Shown one piece after another: positions 54,942 to 64,000 of a stretch of 64,000 bases of DNA. How positions within the stretch are numbered: position 1 is the stretch's first letter; each line of letters begins with the position of its first letter. The stretch is from Steinernema hermaphroditum (lineage: Eukaryota > Nematoda > Chromadorea > Rhabditida > Steinernematidae): positions 2,232,001-2,296,000 of the forward strand of contig CM059621.1 of the NCBI GenBank assembly GCA_030435675.1, read 5' to 3'. Below the pieces are notes generated by a model. That model did no database searches, was not told where the DNA came from, and was given only the letters and a program-made list of their open reading frames with translations. A program made the position numbers and the translations under genes.

Positions 54942-55360
54942 TTAGCCACGTCTTGGGCACCTAGGACACTTCTCAGCCGGAACACATATTCCTCGGATGC
55001 AGTGGTGGTGCGGAGGACAGTGCTTGAAGTGACCTAAATGCAAATGACATTCCAACCTTCTGAGGTCCCTGCCTACAGTTGTTGGGTGGAGGAGTAAATG
55101 GAGGACAGGTGACTGGAGGTGGAGTTTGGGTAGGGTAAGGAGTCGTCTCAGGAGGATTCGTTTGGGTTGGATAGGGTGTTGTCGCCGGCGGATACGGCGT
55201 GGTCTGAGCAGGGTAACGAGTCGTCTCAGGGGGATTAGGCGTTTCCGTTTGCCAAGGCCATCCGAGATCGGCGGCGCTTCCAATGAGGAGGATAGCCTAA
55301 AGAGATACACTGTACCATGCAACAGTAAGCGACTCGTACCAGGAGAAGAAGTAGACGCAT
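54942..55360 (-). CDS. Secreted Pro/Thr-rich protein with Cys motif, 110 aa (P1)
   Basis: The exons are 55360-55340, 55296-55077 and 55033-54942, giving 110 residues. Exon 1 encodes only MRLLLLL, completing a signal peptide across the intron (AILLIGSAA). The middle is a mucin-like tract with repeated ETTPYPTQT/PPATTPYP units. The last exon carries CHFKHCPPHHHCIRGICVPA, i.e. C-x4-C-x5-C-x4-C-x5-C from Cys81 to Cys103, then CPRRG. The paralogue P2 lies at 56767-56408. It is head-to-head with the broken N copy at 55.9 kb. The Cys spacing matches protein N at 57303 exactly. The role is unknown; a secreted mucin-like or cuticle-associated protein is plausible. Confidence 0.72.
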
Positions 55361-55865
55361 GACTGCTGTTGATTGTTCGCTACTGATTCTCTCATTCGTG
55401 CCAGAACGCTTTTATGCGCACCACAATGCGCTGACCTGCTATCATGTATTGACGGTCACGAAGTAAACAGAAGAATTAAAAGACCATTTTTTGCAAGCCA
55501 AATCCAGCCAAATTTAGATCTAAAGCCACGGCCATCTTCGTTCAAAGCGAAATAATGAAATTTTCTGGGGCCAATATCAGAGCGATTAGTTTCCTTCCAT
55601 AGTTGATAAGCTCAACTGTGAATGTTCCAAAATAATTTTAAATTTTATACTTAAGGGCAAAGCACAGGGCATTACACGTGTTTACAGAATCCATGCAAAA
55701 AAAGATTTTGTAGAGAAGTGTAGCGACAACACGATTAAAATTACGAACTTCACAACAGACGTTACCACGTTCTCTTTATGAAAATGGAAAATATCAGTCA
55801 ACTTGTAAATTAAGGATAATTTTGAAAGAGGGTCGTACAGAAAGATATAAAACTGAAGAGCGGGT
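55361..55865. promoter_or_regulatory. Intergenic promoter region between P1 and the broken N copy
   Basis: This is homologous to 56768-57290 over most of its length (shared AGTAAACAGAAGAATTAAAA and AAGGGCAAAGC). An AGATATAAAACTGAAG box near 55843 matches the one before gene N, so the promoter survives although the gene is broken. Confidence 0.6.
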
Positions 55866-56110
55866 TCCACCCTTGCCTGGTAACTGAAGTTGCTGTGGAA
55901 GCCGACAGAAGATTCGTTTCAGGTCTTCCTCTTCCTTGGAATTGGGCTCGCCGACGACGAAATCGATGTGGTTGCTGATCTGGAGGCAAAGCTGAAGGCC
56001 AAAGGCCTCTGAAGTCTAAGATTAAGATTGAAGGAATAGACGTTGACGCTTTACTAAAGGCCGGACTGGATGAGGACGATATAGTGGAGTCGGCGTTGAA
56101 CCGACACCGA
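55860..56110 (+). pseudogene. Broken copy of secreted protein N
   Basis: This aligns with 57300-57560: the CTTGCCTG-GTAACTGAAG donor, the TTTCAG acceptor and GCTCGCCGACGACGAAATCG all remain. The ATG is lost. A deletion of about 16 bases after AAGGCC shifts the frame into TGA. The cysteine exon is absent. It is a clear pseudogene of 57303-57761. Confidence 0.8.
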
Positions 56111-56407
56111 TCAGTTTACAAACCAAACACGTTCGCAATGCGCCAAACAAACAGGGAGAGAGACCGGTTCAATGCCACTAACGTTCATTTTTACATCTTC
56201 TTTTCTAACCACATCAAACATTGAGCTGAGACACCCTACGAGACATCGATGAAGCAGCAAGCAGTTCATGTAGAGGTTGCTTAACATTAGAGCGAAACAC
56301 GAAGCCCAACACCTTCTTTATGTACCAATTAAAAAAAAATAAATCGAACCACATTGGTTAGAAAGTTCGCATATTTGATGCTCTCTTCTTTTTGGCTCAT
56401 GCATCGA

Positions 56408-56767
56408 TTAGCCACGTCTTGGGCCCTTGGGGCAGGGAGGAGCCGGAACACATCTTCCACGGATGCAGTGGTGATGCGGAGGACAGAGCTTGAACTCGAA
56501 CTCACCTAAATGCAAATGACATTCAGAACTTCTGACGACCTACATCTGATCGGTGGAAGAGTAAATGGAGGAAGCGTGACTGGAGGTGGAGTTGGGGGAG
56601 GCTTAGGAGTTGTCTGTGCTGGACGAGTTGTCTCAGGAGGTTTAGGCGTTTCCGTTTGCCACTGCCATTCGACATCGGCGGCGATTCCAATGATGAGGAC
56701 AGCCTAAACAGATGTACTGTGCCAGATGATAGTAAGCCAGTCGTACCAGGAGAAGAAGGAGACGCAT
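56408..56767 (-). CDS. Secreted Pro/Thr-rich protein with Cys motif, 92 aa (P2)
   Basis: The exons are 56767-56747, 56703-56544 and 56505-56408, giving 92 residues. Exon 1 is again exactly MRLLLLL. The Pro/Thr tract is shorter than in P1 (ETTRPAQTTPKPPPTPPPVT). The C-terminal part reads CEFEFKLCPPHHHCIRGRC, so the first spacing is x6 rather than x4, followed by VPAPPC and the same PRRG end. It pairs head-to-head with the intact gene N. Its intron positions equal those of P1, so the two arose by duplication of the whole pair. Confidence 0.72.
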
Positions 56768-57302
56768 GATTGTTGTTGATTGTCGGCTACTAATTCTCGC
56801 ACACGTGCTACGAAGCTTTTATAGAGACAGCTGAGTAGTAAACTACTTCCACGTGTTGACAGTCACGGAGTAAACAGAAGAATTAAAAGACCACTTTTTG
56901 CAACTCTGATCCAGTCAAATTTACAACTTAAACCACTGTTTTCTTCAAGAAAAGCGAAACAATGGAATGTTTCGGGTCTAATATCACAGACTATTAATTT
57001 TCTTCCATACTTCATCAGCTGAATAGTGAATTTCCCAAAATAATTGCTAATTCCATACTTAAGGGCAAAGCCCAAGGCATTACGCGTGTTTACAGAATCC
57101 ACATAGGAAAGGATTTCCTAGACAAGTGTAACGACAACACGATTAAAATTGGAACTTTACAATAGCCATTGCTACGATCTGTTTACGGAAATAGCAAAAT
57201 TTCAGCCAAATTCTCGATTGAGGCTAAACTTCACGAGTGAAGGTGGGTCACATAGAAAGATATAAAAATGAAGCACAGGTCCCATCTGACATCAACTGAA
57301 GA
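56768..57302. promoter_or_regulatory. Shared promoter region of P2 and N
   Basis: This 535-bp interval lies between divergent starts. AGATATAAAAATGAAG lies near 57259 for gene N. It is homologous to 55361-55865. Confidence 0.6.
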
Positions 57303-57761
57303 ATGAAGATGTGGACTCAACTTTGCCTGGTAACTGAAGTTTCTGTGAAAGCCGACAACAGATTCACTTCAGGTCTTCCTGTTCCTTGGACTTGTGCTCG
57401 CCGACGACGAAATCGATGTGATTGCTGATCTGAAGGCGAAGCTGAAGGCCAAAGGCCTGGACGTTGATGCTGCTCTGAAGGCCAAGATCAAGATTGAAGG
57501 AATAGACGTTGACGCTTTGGTAAAGGCCGGACTCGACGAGGACGATATAGTGATAATCATCGCTATAAAGGTCGAAATCGAACTTCCAGAGAATTTCCGC
57601 TGTAAGTGTGAGTACCTCGCGCAGCACAACAGATTTCAGGCAAAAACATACGATGCGCTGAGGGATTCAAGTGCATTCTTGGTCACTGCATCCGTGTCAA
57701 GCCTTGCCCTCCATTCCGCCACCATTGCTGCTGTGACGACTGTGACGATGACGACGACTGA
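57303..57761 (+). CDS. Secreted protein N: Asp/Lys repeats plus Cys-rich poly-Asp tail, 125 aa
   Basis: The exons are 57303-57329, 57373-57601 and 57640-57761, giving 125 residues. The signal peptide is MKMWTQLCLVFLFLGLVLA. The middle has repeats of the type D-V-D-A-L-x-K-A-x-(L/I) (KGLDVDAALKAKIKIEGIDV and on), probably amphipathic helices. The last exon begins CKNIRCAEGFKCILGHC, giving Cys86, 91, 97, 102 and 108, the same spacing as in P1. It continues to a CCC cluster, another Cys at 120, and five terminal Asp residues. Reading past the GTAAGTG donor instead gives a longer 175-residue frame, but that discards the shared cysteine motif, so I prefer the spliced form. Function is unknown. Confidence 0.7.
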
Positions 57762-57769
57762 ACTCAATG

Positions 57770-58070
57770 AACCAATTCTGGCCGATCGAAAACATTGTGT
57801 TATTGGTAACAGGGTAATAAATGGTTGCGGGAGTTGCATGAGAAACCGCAGAGGTGATTATCATCTTTATTATTATTGTAAGATAAGGATTTTGTTGTTA
57901 CCGCTGCTATCGTTGCTGTAACGACTGCGACGATAACAACTGAACCGAACCGACCACTGCTGAGCGATCACGTTCTGTTAATTTCAATAAACCCGGCTGC
58001 GCGCGAATTCGCGCCCTCCAGGTTCTAAAAGCCAATTAGGTGCTCATGCAAATGGCTGAAGTTGGGGCCA
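57770..58070. other. 3' flank of gene N, nothing recognised
   Basis: AATAAA occurs near 57987 and is a likely polyadenylation signal. Nothing else is seen. Confidence 0.35.
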
Positions 58071-58075
58071 AAAAC

Positions 58076-58150
58076 TGTAGCCCTGCGGGCAGCGAGAAAC
58101 CATAGCCCTGCGGGCGGCAAGACACTATAGCCCTGCGGGCGGCAAGATTG
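58076..58150 (+). repeat. Short tandem repeat, ~26-bp unit
   Basis: Three imperfect copies of TAGCCCTGCGGGCGGCAAGA with a short linker. Each unit contains the small palindrome CCCTGCGGG. Confidence 0.7.
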
Positions 58151-58324
58151 GCGCTCATGTACATGGCTAAAGTGGGCGAAAAAACTGTAAAGTTTCAGGA
58201 AACTCGAACCGAAAACACCGCTGGTTACAAAATAGGCAAAAAATCACTCAAAAACAGCAAAAAAACTCAAAGCCTAGCATCGCCAGAGAGATAGTGGAAG
58301 TAGAGCACTACCATATCAACTGTC

Positions 58325-58395
58325 TGTGTGGCTCATTGCGAACGTTCTCTGTTTGTAAGCGGGCGGTGTCGGGTTCGGTTCCCCTCGGGGTCCTT
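58325..58395 (+). repeat. tRNA-derived SINE-like segment
   Basis: TGTGGCTCATTGCG (A-box-like) and GGGTTCGGTTCCC (B-box-like) are about 40 bases apart and are followed by CTCGGGGTCC. No acceptor stem forms. A CA-repeat lies about 45 bases downstream. Confidence 0.4.
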
Positions 58396-58759
58396 ATTTT
58401 GTGTGGGTGTTTCCGCCGTGCGCACGCAAAAACACACACACACACACAGACCAACGGACCCGTCGGTTCTCCATTTATATATAGGGGATGGGGTAATTGT
58501 TGTGGGAAAACGACCTCGTCTATGCTTAACGTTGCGAATCGTAACTGATGTCAATTCATTATCTTCATGTCGGAATAGTTACTCACGATCCGATGTCGGA
58601 TTTCCTTACGAGAATGATGAAGCACGGTTCCATTGACCGCTCAGGACCATCACCCTGGAGAGCAGACGGACGACAACTATTACACTAGTACAACCACTGA
58701 CAAATAATTTATTCAGAAATTTTAATACAAGCGATCCACATTTTCATATTCCATTTCGT

Positions 58760-59014
58760 TCAACCGAATCGAAGAAACGGTTGCTTCGCCTTCTGCTTCC
58801 CATAGTTGAAAAGAAAATGAGGTTCGGCGTCATCAAAACGATTTTCGTCGATTTCGTCCAGAATTTGCGATAGTTGCGGCAAATTCACTAAAACATATCA
58901 TGCTTTACCGATCTCAATACAGTACATTCGTTTACCGTATATTGGATACTGAGTCGAAGACTGAAAGGCCACGAGGACTGTGAACATAAAGAAAGCAACA
59001 GTGGACGTTTTCAT
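58760..59014 (-). CDS. FMRFamide-like (FLRFamide) neuropeptide precursor, 68 aa
   Basis: The exons are 59014-58936 and 58887-58760 with a 48-nt phase-1 intron. The signal peptide is MKTSTVAFFMFTVLVAFQSS. The propeptide part is acidic (ILDEIDENRFDDAEP). The C-terminus is GKQKAKQPFLRFG with the stop immediately after Gly, the classic signal for C-terminal amidation to -PFLRFamide. Cleavage could occur at either of two Lys residues. Two shorter intron choices (21 or 33 bases) also keep the reading frame, but are below the usual intron size in this window; all three give the same C-terminus. Such peptides signal through GPCRs in the nervous system. I do not assign an flp number. Confidence 0.65.
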
Positions 59015-59189
59015 GCCGTTAGGGAAGCAGAATTCGCAAGAATGAAAAAGCGAATTTCGCTTGGTGAAAGAGGAGCAGAGAACAATGGCCTCAGCTCGGG
59101 GGAAGGAGGAAAACAGTGTTCGGAATCGTGAAAATTTTATTTGGCGAGGAAAAAACAGGTTAGCATAATTAGCTGTTTTTGTCACATGA

Positions 59190-60475
59190 GCCCCAAACTG
59201 CTACTTTGGGATTCAGCTAATCGGATAGCTGATGAGGGTTCGTTTCAAAAACAAACCGCTCCATTTGCTATACGATAGTTTCTGAGGGTCTTGAAACCAA
59301 TAGGTGATGATCTTATGATGTGACGGAATAGAACAGACAAGTATTTGTATCAGCTAGAAGGTGCTCGAGTAGGTAATTGTGTAGAACGATTCCTGGAGAG
59401 CAATAAAAAAGGGAAACAAAAGGGCGAAATAAGTAAAAACAGCCGACAGTAGTAATTTTGAAACGGCCGCTTCTCGCCAACAGTAGCAATTTGCCTCACT
59501 GTATAAAGCGATTCGTGAACGGTTGGTGATTGGTAATGGGTAATTGAACAGAAGTGTAGAACGTATCGCGTTCGGATAGAAGTACGGGACATGAACATAT
59601 GTAGTCTGCGGAACTGATGTGCCTATTATTACCTCGAAACCTTGAAACCGGAACGAATGTTGATTCTCTGCAAACATGAGATTCTAATAGTGAAGTGACC
59701 TGAGCCAGAGCCAAATTGCCACTGTCAGGGAGGAACGGTGCGCAGGGAGCGCAGACAATCTCTCGCATAAAGCCATGTGTTTTTGACACCCGCGATTTGT
59801 CTTTCGTCCTCTTGTCCTCGTCCTTCGTCCTCGGTTCCAGCTGACACGCACTACCTTCGAAGCCAAGTTAACCGGGCCGAAGCGTGAGCCAAGCCGAGTC
59901 GGCCCTGGCTTCCTCCCTGACAGTGGCAATTTGCCTTTGACTGTAAAACGATCTAGGATTGGCTCTGGAGCCAACTGAACTGAACCGGGCTAATGCGATA
60001 GGGCCAGCTACCGGCTCTGATTGGGAAAAAAAATAAACCATGACCGATGGTGTACCAAAAGATATGCGCTGCCGATCACGCATGGTTTTGTTGAAATCGT
60101 TTTGAACATACTATTGAAGATTATATTACAGTGATTATCTGCGATCATAAGAAATTCATTTATATACCTATACCTCACACAATCAGCTGGGATGTTCCAT
60201 TGCGAAACATTTATTTTACGTATGTAGCTCCCTGAGCTGCTAAGGCGCGATAATTCTTTCTAGTCTCGCAACCTTTAGACTCTGGCAAACAACATCACAA
60301 TGACATTTAGGCGCTGTTACGACAGTGGAAGCGAGAAAATTGGAAATGCCAATGCAAAAACTCATCATATCCGCGTGGACGCCGCTCAGCGGACTTCCGC
60401 TTTCGTAGTTCCAGGGAACGCCTCCGTGTCGTGTATCTCCACTTTTGTCGAGTGGCTCACTATTTCAAATGTTAG
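59190..60475. other. No supported gene; local inverted repeats
   Basis: CCAAATTGCCACTGTCAGGG near 59709 and its inverse near 59915 form an inverted repeat, and a diverged third copy lies near 59485. I see no coding potential. Confidence 0.35.
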
Positions 60476-60582
60476 CTAAGAGCGTTTGCGTCAGTTATTA
60501 ACAAACACCATTTATTATTTATGGCGTTCTCCATTCGATTTTCTTTACTTCGTATATAAAGAAAATCATGTTCTTTCAGACT

Positions 60583-60768
60583 ATGTACGTTCGTCCTCCC
60601 ACCACCAACGTAGTATCCAACTACTTTTTGCTGCTCATAATTGCTGTGGTGGTCCTCATCAAAAGTGCCTTTATTGCGGCTGTCTATTGGCGGCTCAAAG
60701 CGAGGCGCAGACAAGAAGAAGAAGACGTCGAAAGCCCAGTGATCTTCTATGAATACCAAGGTCAATAA
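60583..60768 (+). CDS. 61-aa single-pass membrane microprotein (MYVR family)
   Basis: The ATG at 60583 follows TTCTTTCAG by three bases, a strong spliced-leader acceptor. The protein reads MYVRPPTTNVVSNYF, the span LLLIIAVVVLIKSAFIAAVY, then RLKARRRQEEE and an acidic-aromatic end FYEYQGQ. It matches the gene at 38283 in the first residues, in the span and in the basic-to-acidic switch. An ATG 15 bases upstream is in frame, but the acceptor would remove it. AATAAA directly overlaps the stop region. Likely a small membrane protein; function unknown. Confidence 0.6.
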   Translation: MYVRPPTTNVVSNYFLLLIIAVVVLIKSAFIAAVYWRLKARRRQEEEDVESPVIFYEYQGQ

Positions 60769-60799
60769 AGTGTATCCATTCAATAATAAACAGTTCGAG

Positions 60800-61140
60800 A
60801 TTCGTGATGCAGCAAGGCTCATGACAGCATTTTTCAAGTGCAAATGCTTAGGTCACTGGTGTTTTTTACCATCACATTCATCAATTCCCGCACAGGAGTT
60901 ACCGCAAAAGACAGGCTGGATCTGCTCGTTAGAACCGCAGCCTAAGCCTGCCGAACATCTTTTGGTAGGGATCAGGTTATGAAGGAAGAATGTTTTGTTA
61001 AAACTTAAAACTGAAGCCGAAAACGTTCCTGTTTTCATGGTGTATGGTAATGATTTCTCGCAAAAAACACGGGTGCGGATGCATGCCTATATTGAGTATA
61101 ACGTAAGTCATCAGCGTCTCTTTCGTTGAATCACCCAATT
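60800..61140. other. No supported gene
   Basis: Short frames only. Nothing recognised. Confidence 0.35.
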
Positions 61141-61146
61141 GCATAT

Positions 61147-61270
61147 GCATAGATTAGGAGAAATCGCCCCCCTTAACGGGATGGGTGGGCCAATCATCTG
61201 CGGAAAGATTCCGGGAATGAACAGCTGAAGATGGGTGCACCAACAGGGCGCGATTTCTCCTAATCTATGC
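61147..61270. mobile_element. 124-bp MITE with 20-bp inverted ends
   Basis: GCATAGATTAGGAGAAATCG at the left is inverted exactly at the right end (61251-61270). No clear target duplication can be assigned. The element is non-coding. Confidence 0.7.
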
Positions 61271-61279
61271 CATCGATTC

Positions 61280-61775
61280 GATGTATCGGTCCCAACATAG
61301 CTTCCTTGAAGGACCACGGCCGGCATGACACAGCATTTGTATCCACTACACGGGAGTTCTAGCTTTCGCATGAGCAGTCACTGTTAGTGTCGGATAATGT
61401 TAGACAGCTTTGGTTTGGTGGGTGCTTCTGTTGATTGGATAAACAATGAACAACCATTTGGCTTAACGACCATTCGGCTCAAGAAGCAGCTAAAAGGTTT
61501 GAAGAAGCAAAAAATCTTCTTGTGAGTTCGCTATTTCTAAAATAGTTTCCTTTATAATGTTTCACGCATAACATAATGTAATCTGCCTAATAAGTGGAAG
61601 TGTTGTAGAACTACTGCACCGTGGTGGGTCGCTGGCTGATTTCGAATGATAACTTTGAAAGGGGAATCATTAAAGAAAACGTCATTCCGTTAAGATGTGT
61701 AAATGCGTCATGGAGATGCAATGCATTAGATATACGTCAATGCGTTCATAATTTATTTTCTATACATCACGAATA
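61280..61775. other. 3' flank of GPCR 2, nothing recognised
   Basis: No coding features. Confidence 0.35.
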
Positions 61776-61780
61776 AATTA

Positions 61781-63471
61781 TCATTCCATGGATGTTGATC
61801 GGAAGGACTTCTTCATGCTCCTTGTTATGGAAAGCGCCCTGATTATCACCGCGCTGGCGTCGTTGTTGCTGACCGACTGACGCTCATGTCGTTCACGTAC
61901 TTCTCGAGAAGTGCTTTGTATCCTTCTATTGAGAGCCGCATAGAAGATCCAGTTACCAGCTGAGTTTATATACGGCAGAAAGCTAAAACGTTCTTTGATG
62001 AAAAGATGACCGATGGCCGAACGGCTTACCTGGTGACCATCCTTACTAAGGCGAGTGTTTTGGGCGAGACTGTCAAGAAGTCGGCCAGCTGAGCGGTACT
62101 CGTCAGTGTGAGGAGGACGGCCAGCCAAAACGGTGTCCAGCAGGCGAAATGAAAGACGACCACGGAGGATATGGAGCGAATTACCCGATTTGGACGAGAG
62201 AGGAGAGGGGAGTGACGTCCTAAAACATCAATTTGTTTGTATCCTCTAAGCGAAAAACTTACTTATACTGCCGATATTGCGTCGAACCCTCCGAACAATG
62301 AAGACAGACGTGCCCGTAATGAGAATGACCGGTACAACAAAACCAAAAACGAACATGTACAGAATGAAAAACGGCAATATTTCGTCTGGAACGTGTGAAT
62401 TGCAGGACACTTTGACTTCAAGCACCGATCCGTTTTCGGTCAAAATGTCATGGTGCATCGTTTCCGAATAGTATATGATAGGTAAGCACAAAAAGAATGT
62501 CACCACCACTGTTGTGAGCAGCAAGTAGACAATGTTGTGCTGCCTGAAATATCCTCATTAGTAGGGTATTTTGAGGCGCAAACGTACTTTCCAATATGCT
62601 GATTAAACGGCTTGCATATACCCATGTATCGCTCAACACTCATGATGGTCAGGATGGCGACGGAGAGAAGTTTATTGACATTCTCGACTGTCCAGAACAC
62701 CTTGCACATGACGAAACCCAGCTTCCACCCGCCGTTGATGAAGTAAGAGACCAGCATCGGAATCATGCACAGTACCTGGAAATGAAGAGACTGATGGTTT
62801 TATGTAGCTTTGCGTCTTAGTTTATGCATGGCTGCTGGTCTTCCGACTCCTTGTGTTTACGGTCTAATTGGAAAGACATAGGACGAGATTGCAGACGACG
62901 ACAACACGGCTCGGATTTACTCCAAAGCCAACTACAGAGCCAAGGATAAGAGACTCATTTCCGCGCCGGTCTAATGTGAGCTAGAACTAGCGCCCGTTCC
63001 TGTATACCTTTGGCTTAGCGACAAAAGCCCAGTGGAATGAGGCCCAAGACTCAAACGAAGAATAGAAATCTTGAGACTGCACTCCGAGAAAACTGCAAGT
63101 GGTGAGGAATAACTTCCTAGTGGTTACTGCATGGACTTTCGAAGCAAAGACGCCCATATCATAAGTCCAACCATCGAGCCAATTCTATTCATGCTTGGCC
63201 ACAGTGCTTTGTGTTTTTCTTACCCTTTCAACCCTTTTGATGCAAACGATCTTTTTGGCCAGACAGAGAACAAAAACAAACTCACCAGTAAATCGGACAC
63301 ACTCAGCGACAGCAAATACTGATTCATCCTCTTGAAATTCGATGTGACAGGTTGCTTCTTGTCTATTCTTATTAGCACTAGCGTCAGTATGAGCCAAACA
63401 TTCCCGGCGAATCCGATGCAAAAAACGATAGAGTAGACGGATACTACCGCAATAAAGTAACCCGGAATCAT
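61781..63471 (-). CDS. Rhodopsin-type neuropeptide receptor-like GPCR 2, 348 aa
   Basis: The exons are 63471-63286, 62775-62588, 62543-62263, 62219-62030 and 61982-61781. Exons 1, 2 and 4 have exactly the same lengths as in GPCR 1, and all intron phases agree. TM1 has FAGNVWLILTLVLIRI. TM3 ends SVERYMGICKPFNQH. ECL2 is longer than in GPCR 1 by five residues (ENGSVLEVKVSCNSH). TM6 is FHFACWTPFWLAVLL and TM7 YINSAGNWIFYAAL. The tail has RHERQSVSNNDAS. TM3 and TM6 are almost identical between the two copies, while ECL2 and the C-terminus differ, so ligand specificity or regulation may have shifted. It appears intact. Confidence 0.82.
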
Positions 63472-63474
63472 TTG

Positions 63475-64000
63475 AGATCTGAAGAATGAAGCGAATTATA
63501 GTATAGGCATTGTTTTTGGACAATTGGATTATCCGCGGTAACTAGTAGTAAACACCCGTAGTGAGGTTTTGTATGAAAACATGACGATGTAGGAACTCGA
63601 CAAGTAACAATGATCGCGTTAAATAACAGTCACACGTCCAGTGAGTCACGATGCCGCGACTTGACATAACATATCCTTTGACGAGAATTGCTCGAAATCC
63701 AGGAAGCACGGAAAAATGTTACCGGAAGTATCGTGACGGTGTGCTAAGAACGGCTAAACCTACGCTGTAAGATGTGTTTTGAAATAGGACTTAGCATGAG
63801 AATTATGTAATACGCTGCCTCATGATATGCAAGGCAGGAACTTCAGAAAAGACACACCCTTTCTAGTGTGAGACTTTTTAGTCAGACATGATCTGAGAGA
63901 GCTGTAGTCCTTGGCGAACTGATCGCCCTGGCTACCACAAAGCGTGCAATAAGGAAACGAAGAAACTGCAGTTTCATCCGCCAACAAAGCTCTTCACTGC
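63475..64000. other. Upstream of GPCR 2, nothing recognised
   Basis: Probably promoter sequence for GPCR 2. No gene or repeat is supported. Confidence 0.35.

Noticed and set aside
57394..57921. Unspliced 175-codon reading of gene N
   Set aside because: The unspliced frame misses the signal-peptide exon and the cysteine exon that matches P1 and P2; the spliced model explains more.
1..64000. CRISPR array
   Set aside because: All tandem repeats found are minisatellites or transposon arms; none has unique spacers between constant repeats, and the DNA is eukaryotic.

Overview
This window is nuclear DNA from a nematode, most likely a rhabditid (clade V) worm. It carries several nematode-specific chemoreceptor classes (Srt-, Srsx-, Srh- and Srx-like), a cuticle collagen with the usual N-terminal block and tail, ground-like (grl) proteins and an FLRFamide-type precursor. 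Most introns are 40-50 bases, and several short genes start directly after a TTTCAG-type acceptor, as expected for spliced-leader trans-splicing. Nothing in the sequence fixes genus or species. All splice models were read by eye and are inferred.

Region 1 (1-10.6 kb): two convergent Srt-like receptor genes (1700-2731 + and 4968-3825 -) flank a 77-residue secreted peptide gene. A second secreted peptide gene follows at 5.8 kb. Then come two head-to-head pairs of grl genes (6.2-7.6 kb and 9.1-10.3 kb), separated by a decayed Merlin-like transposon with minisatellite ends.

Region 2 (10.64-16.94 kb): a 6.3-kb nested transposon stack. The outer element has inverted minisatellite-bearing ends and an exact 8-bp target duplication (CTCCAAAA). 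Inside it are a TA-flanked element with ~255-bp inverted ends and an exon-like coiled-coil segment, a foldback element, and a PIF/Harbinger transposon with a MADF accessory gene and a complete-looking DDE transposase. The stack landed in a relic of the secreted-peptide family. Beyond it lies an inverted copy of the first grl pair with one member truncated.

Region 3 (18-35 kb): receptor genes and fragments (18.4, 22.0, 29.9 and 31.8 kb), the second 77-residue secreted peptide, two small single-pass membrane proteins, a Kunitz-like secreted protein lacking one disulfide, a 470-residue secreted glycoprotein-like protein, a cuticle collagen and a 47-residue membrane microprotein.

Region 4 (34.5-54 kb): repeat-rich. 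It holds two 339-bp MITEs flanked by TTA, a third microprotein, a 175-residue orphan secreted protein, the first of two neuropeptide-type GPCR genes, a hAT-like element with 8-bp target duplication GTGGCGAC, and a retrotransposon relic.

Region 5 (54.9-64 kb): a tandemly duplicated divergent gene pair encoding small secreted proteins with a shared five-cysteine motif (one copy broken), an FLRFamide-type precursor, a fourth microprotein and the second neuropeptide-type GPCR.

The recurring theme is small secreted or membrane proteins in short paralogous families. Several are arranged as head-to-head pairs around a shared promoter and duplicated as whole units. Only the genomic context is visible, so how these genes work together is not known.
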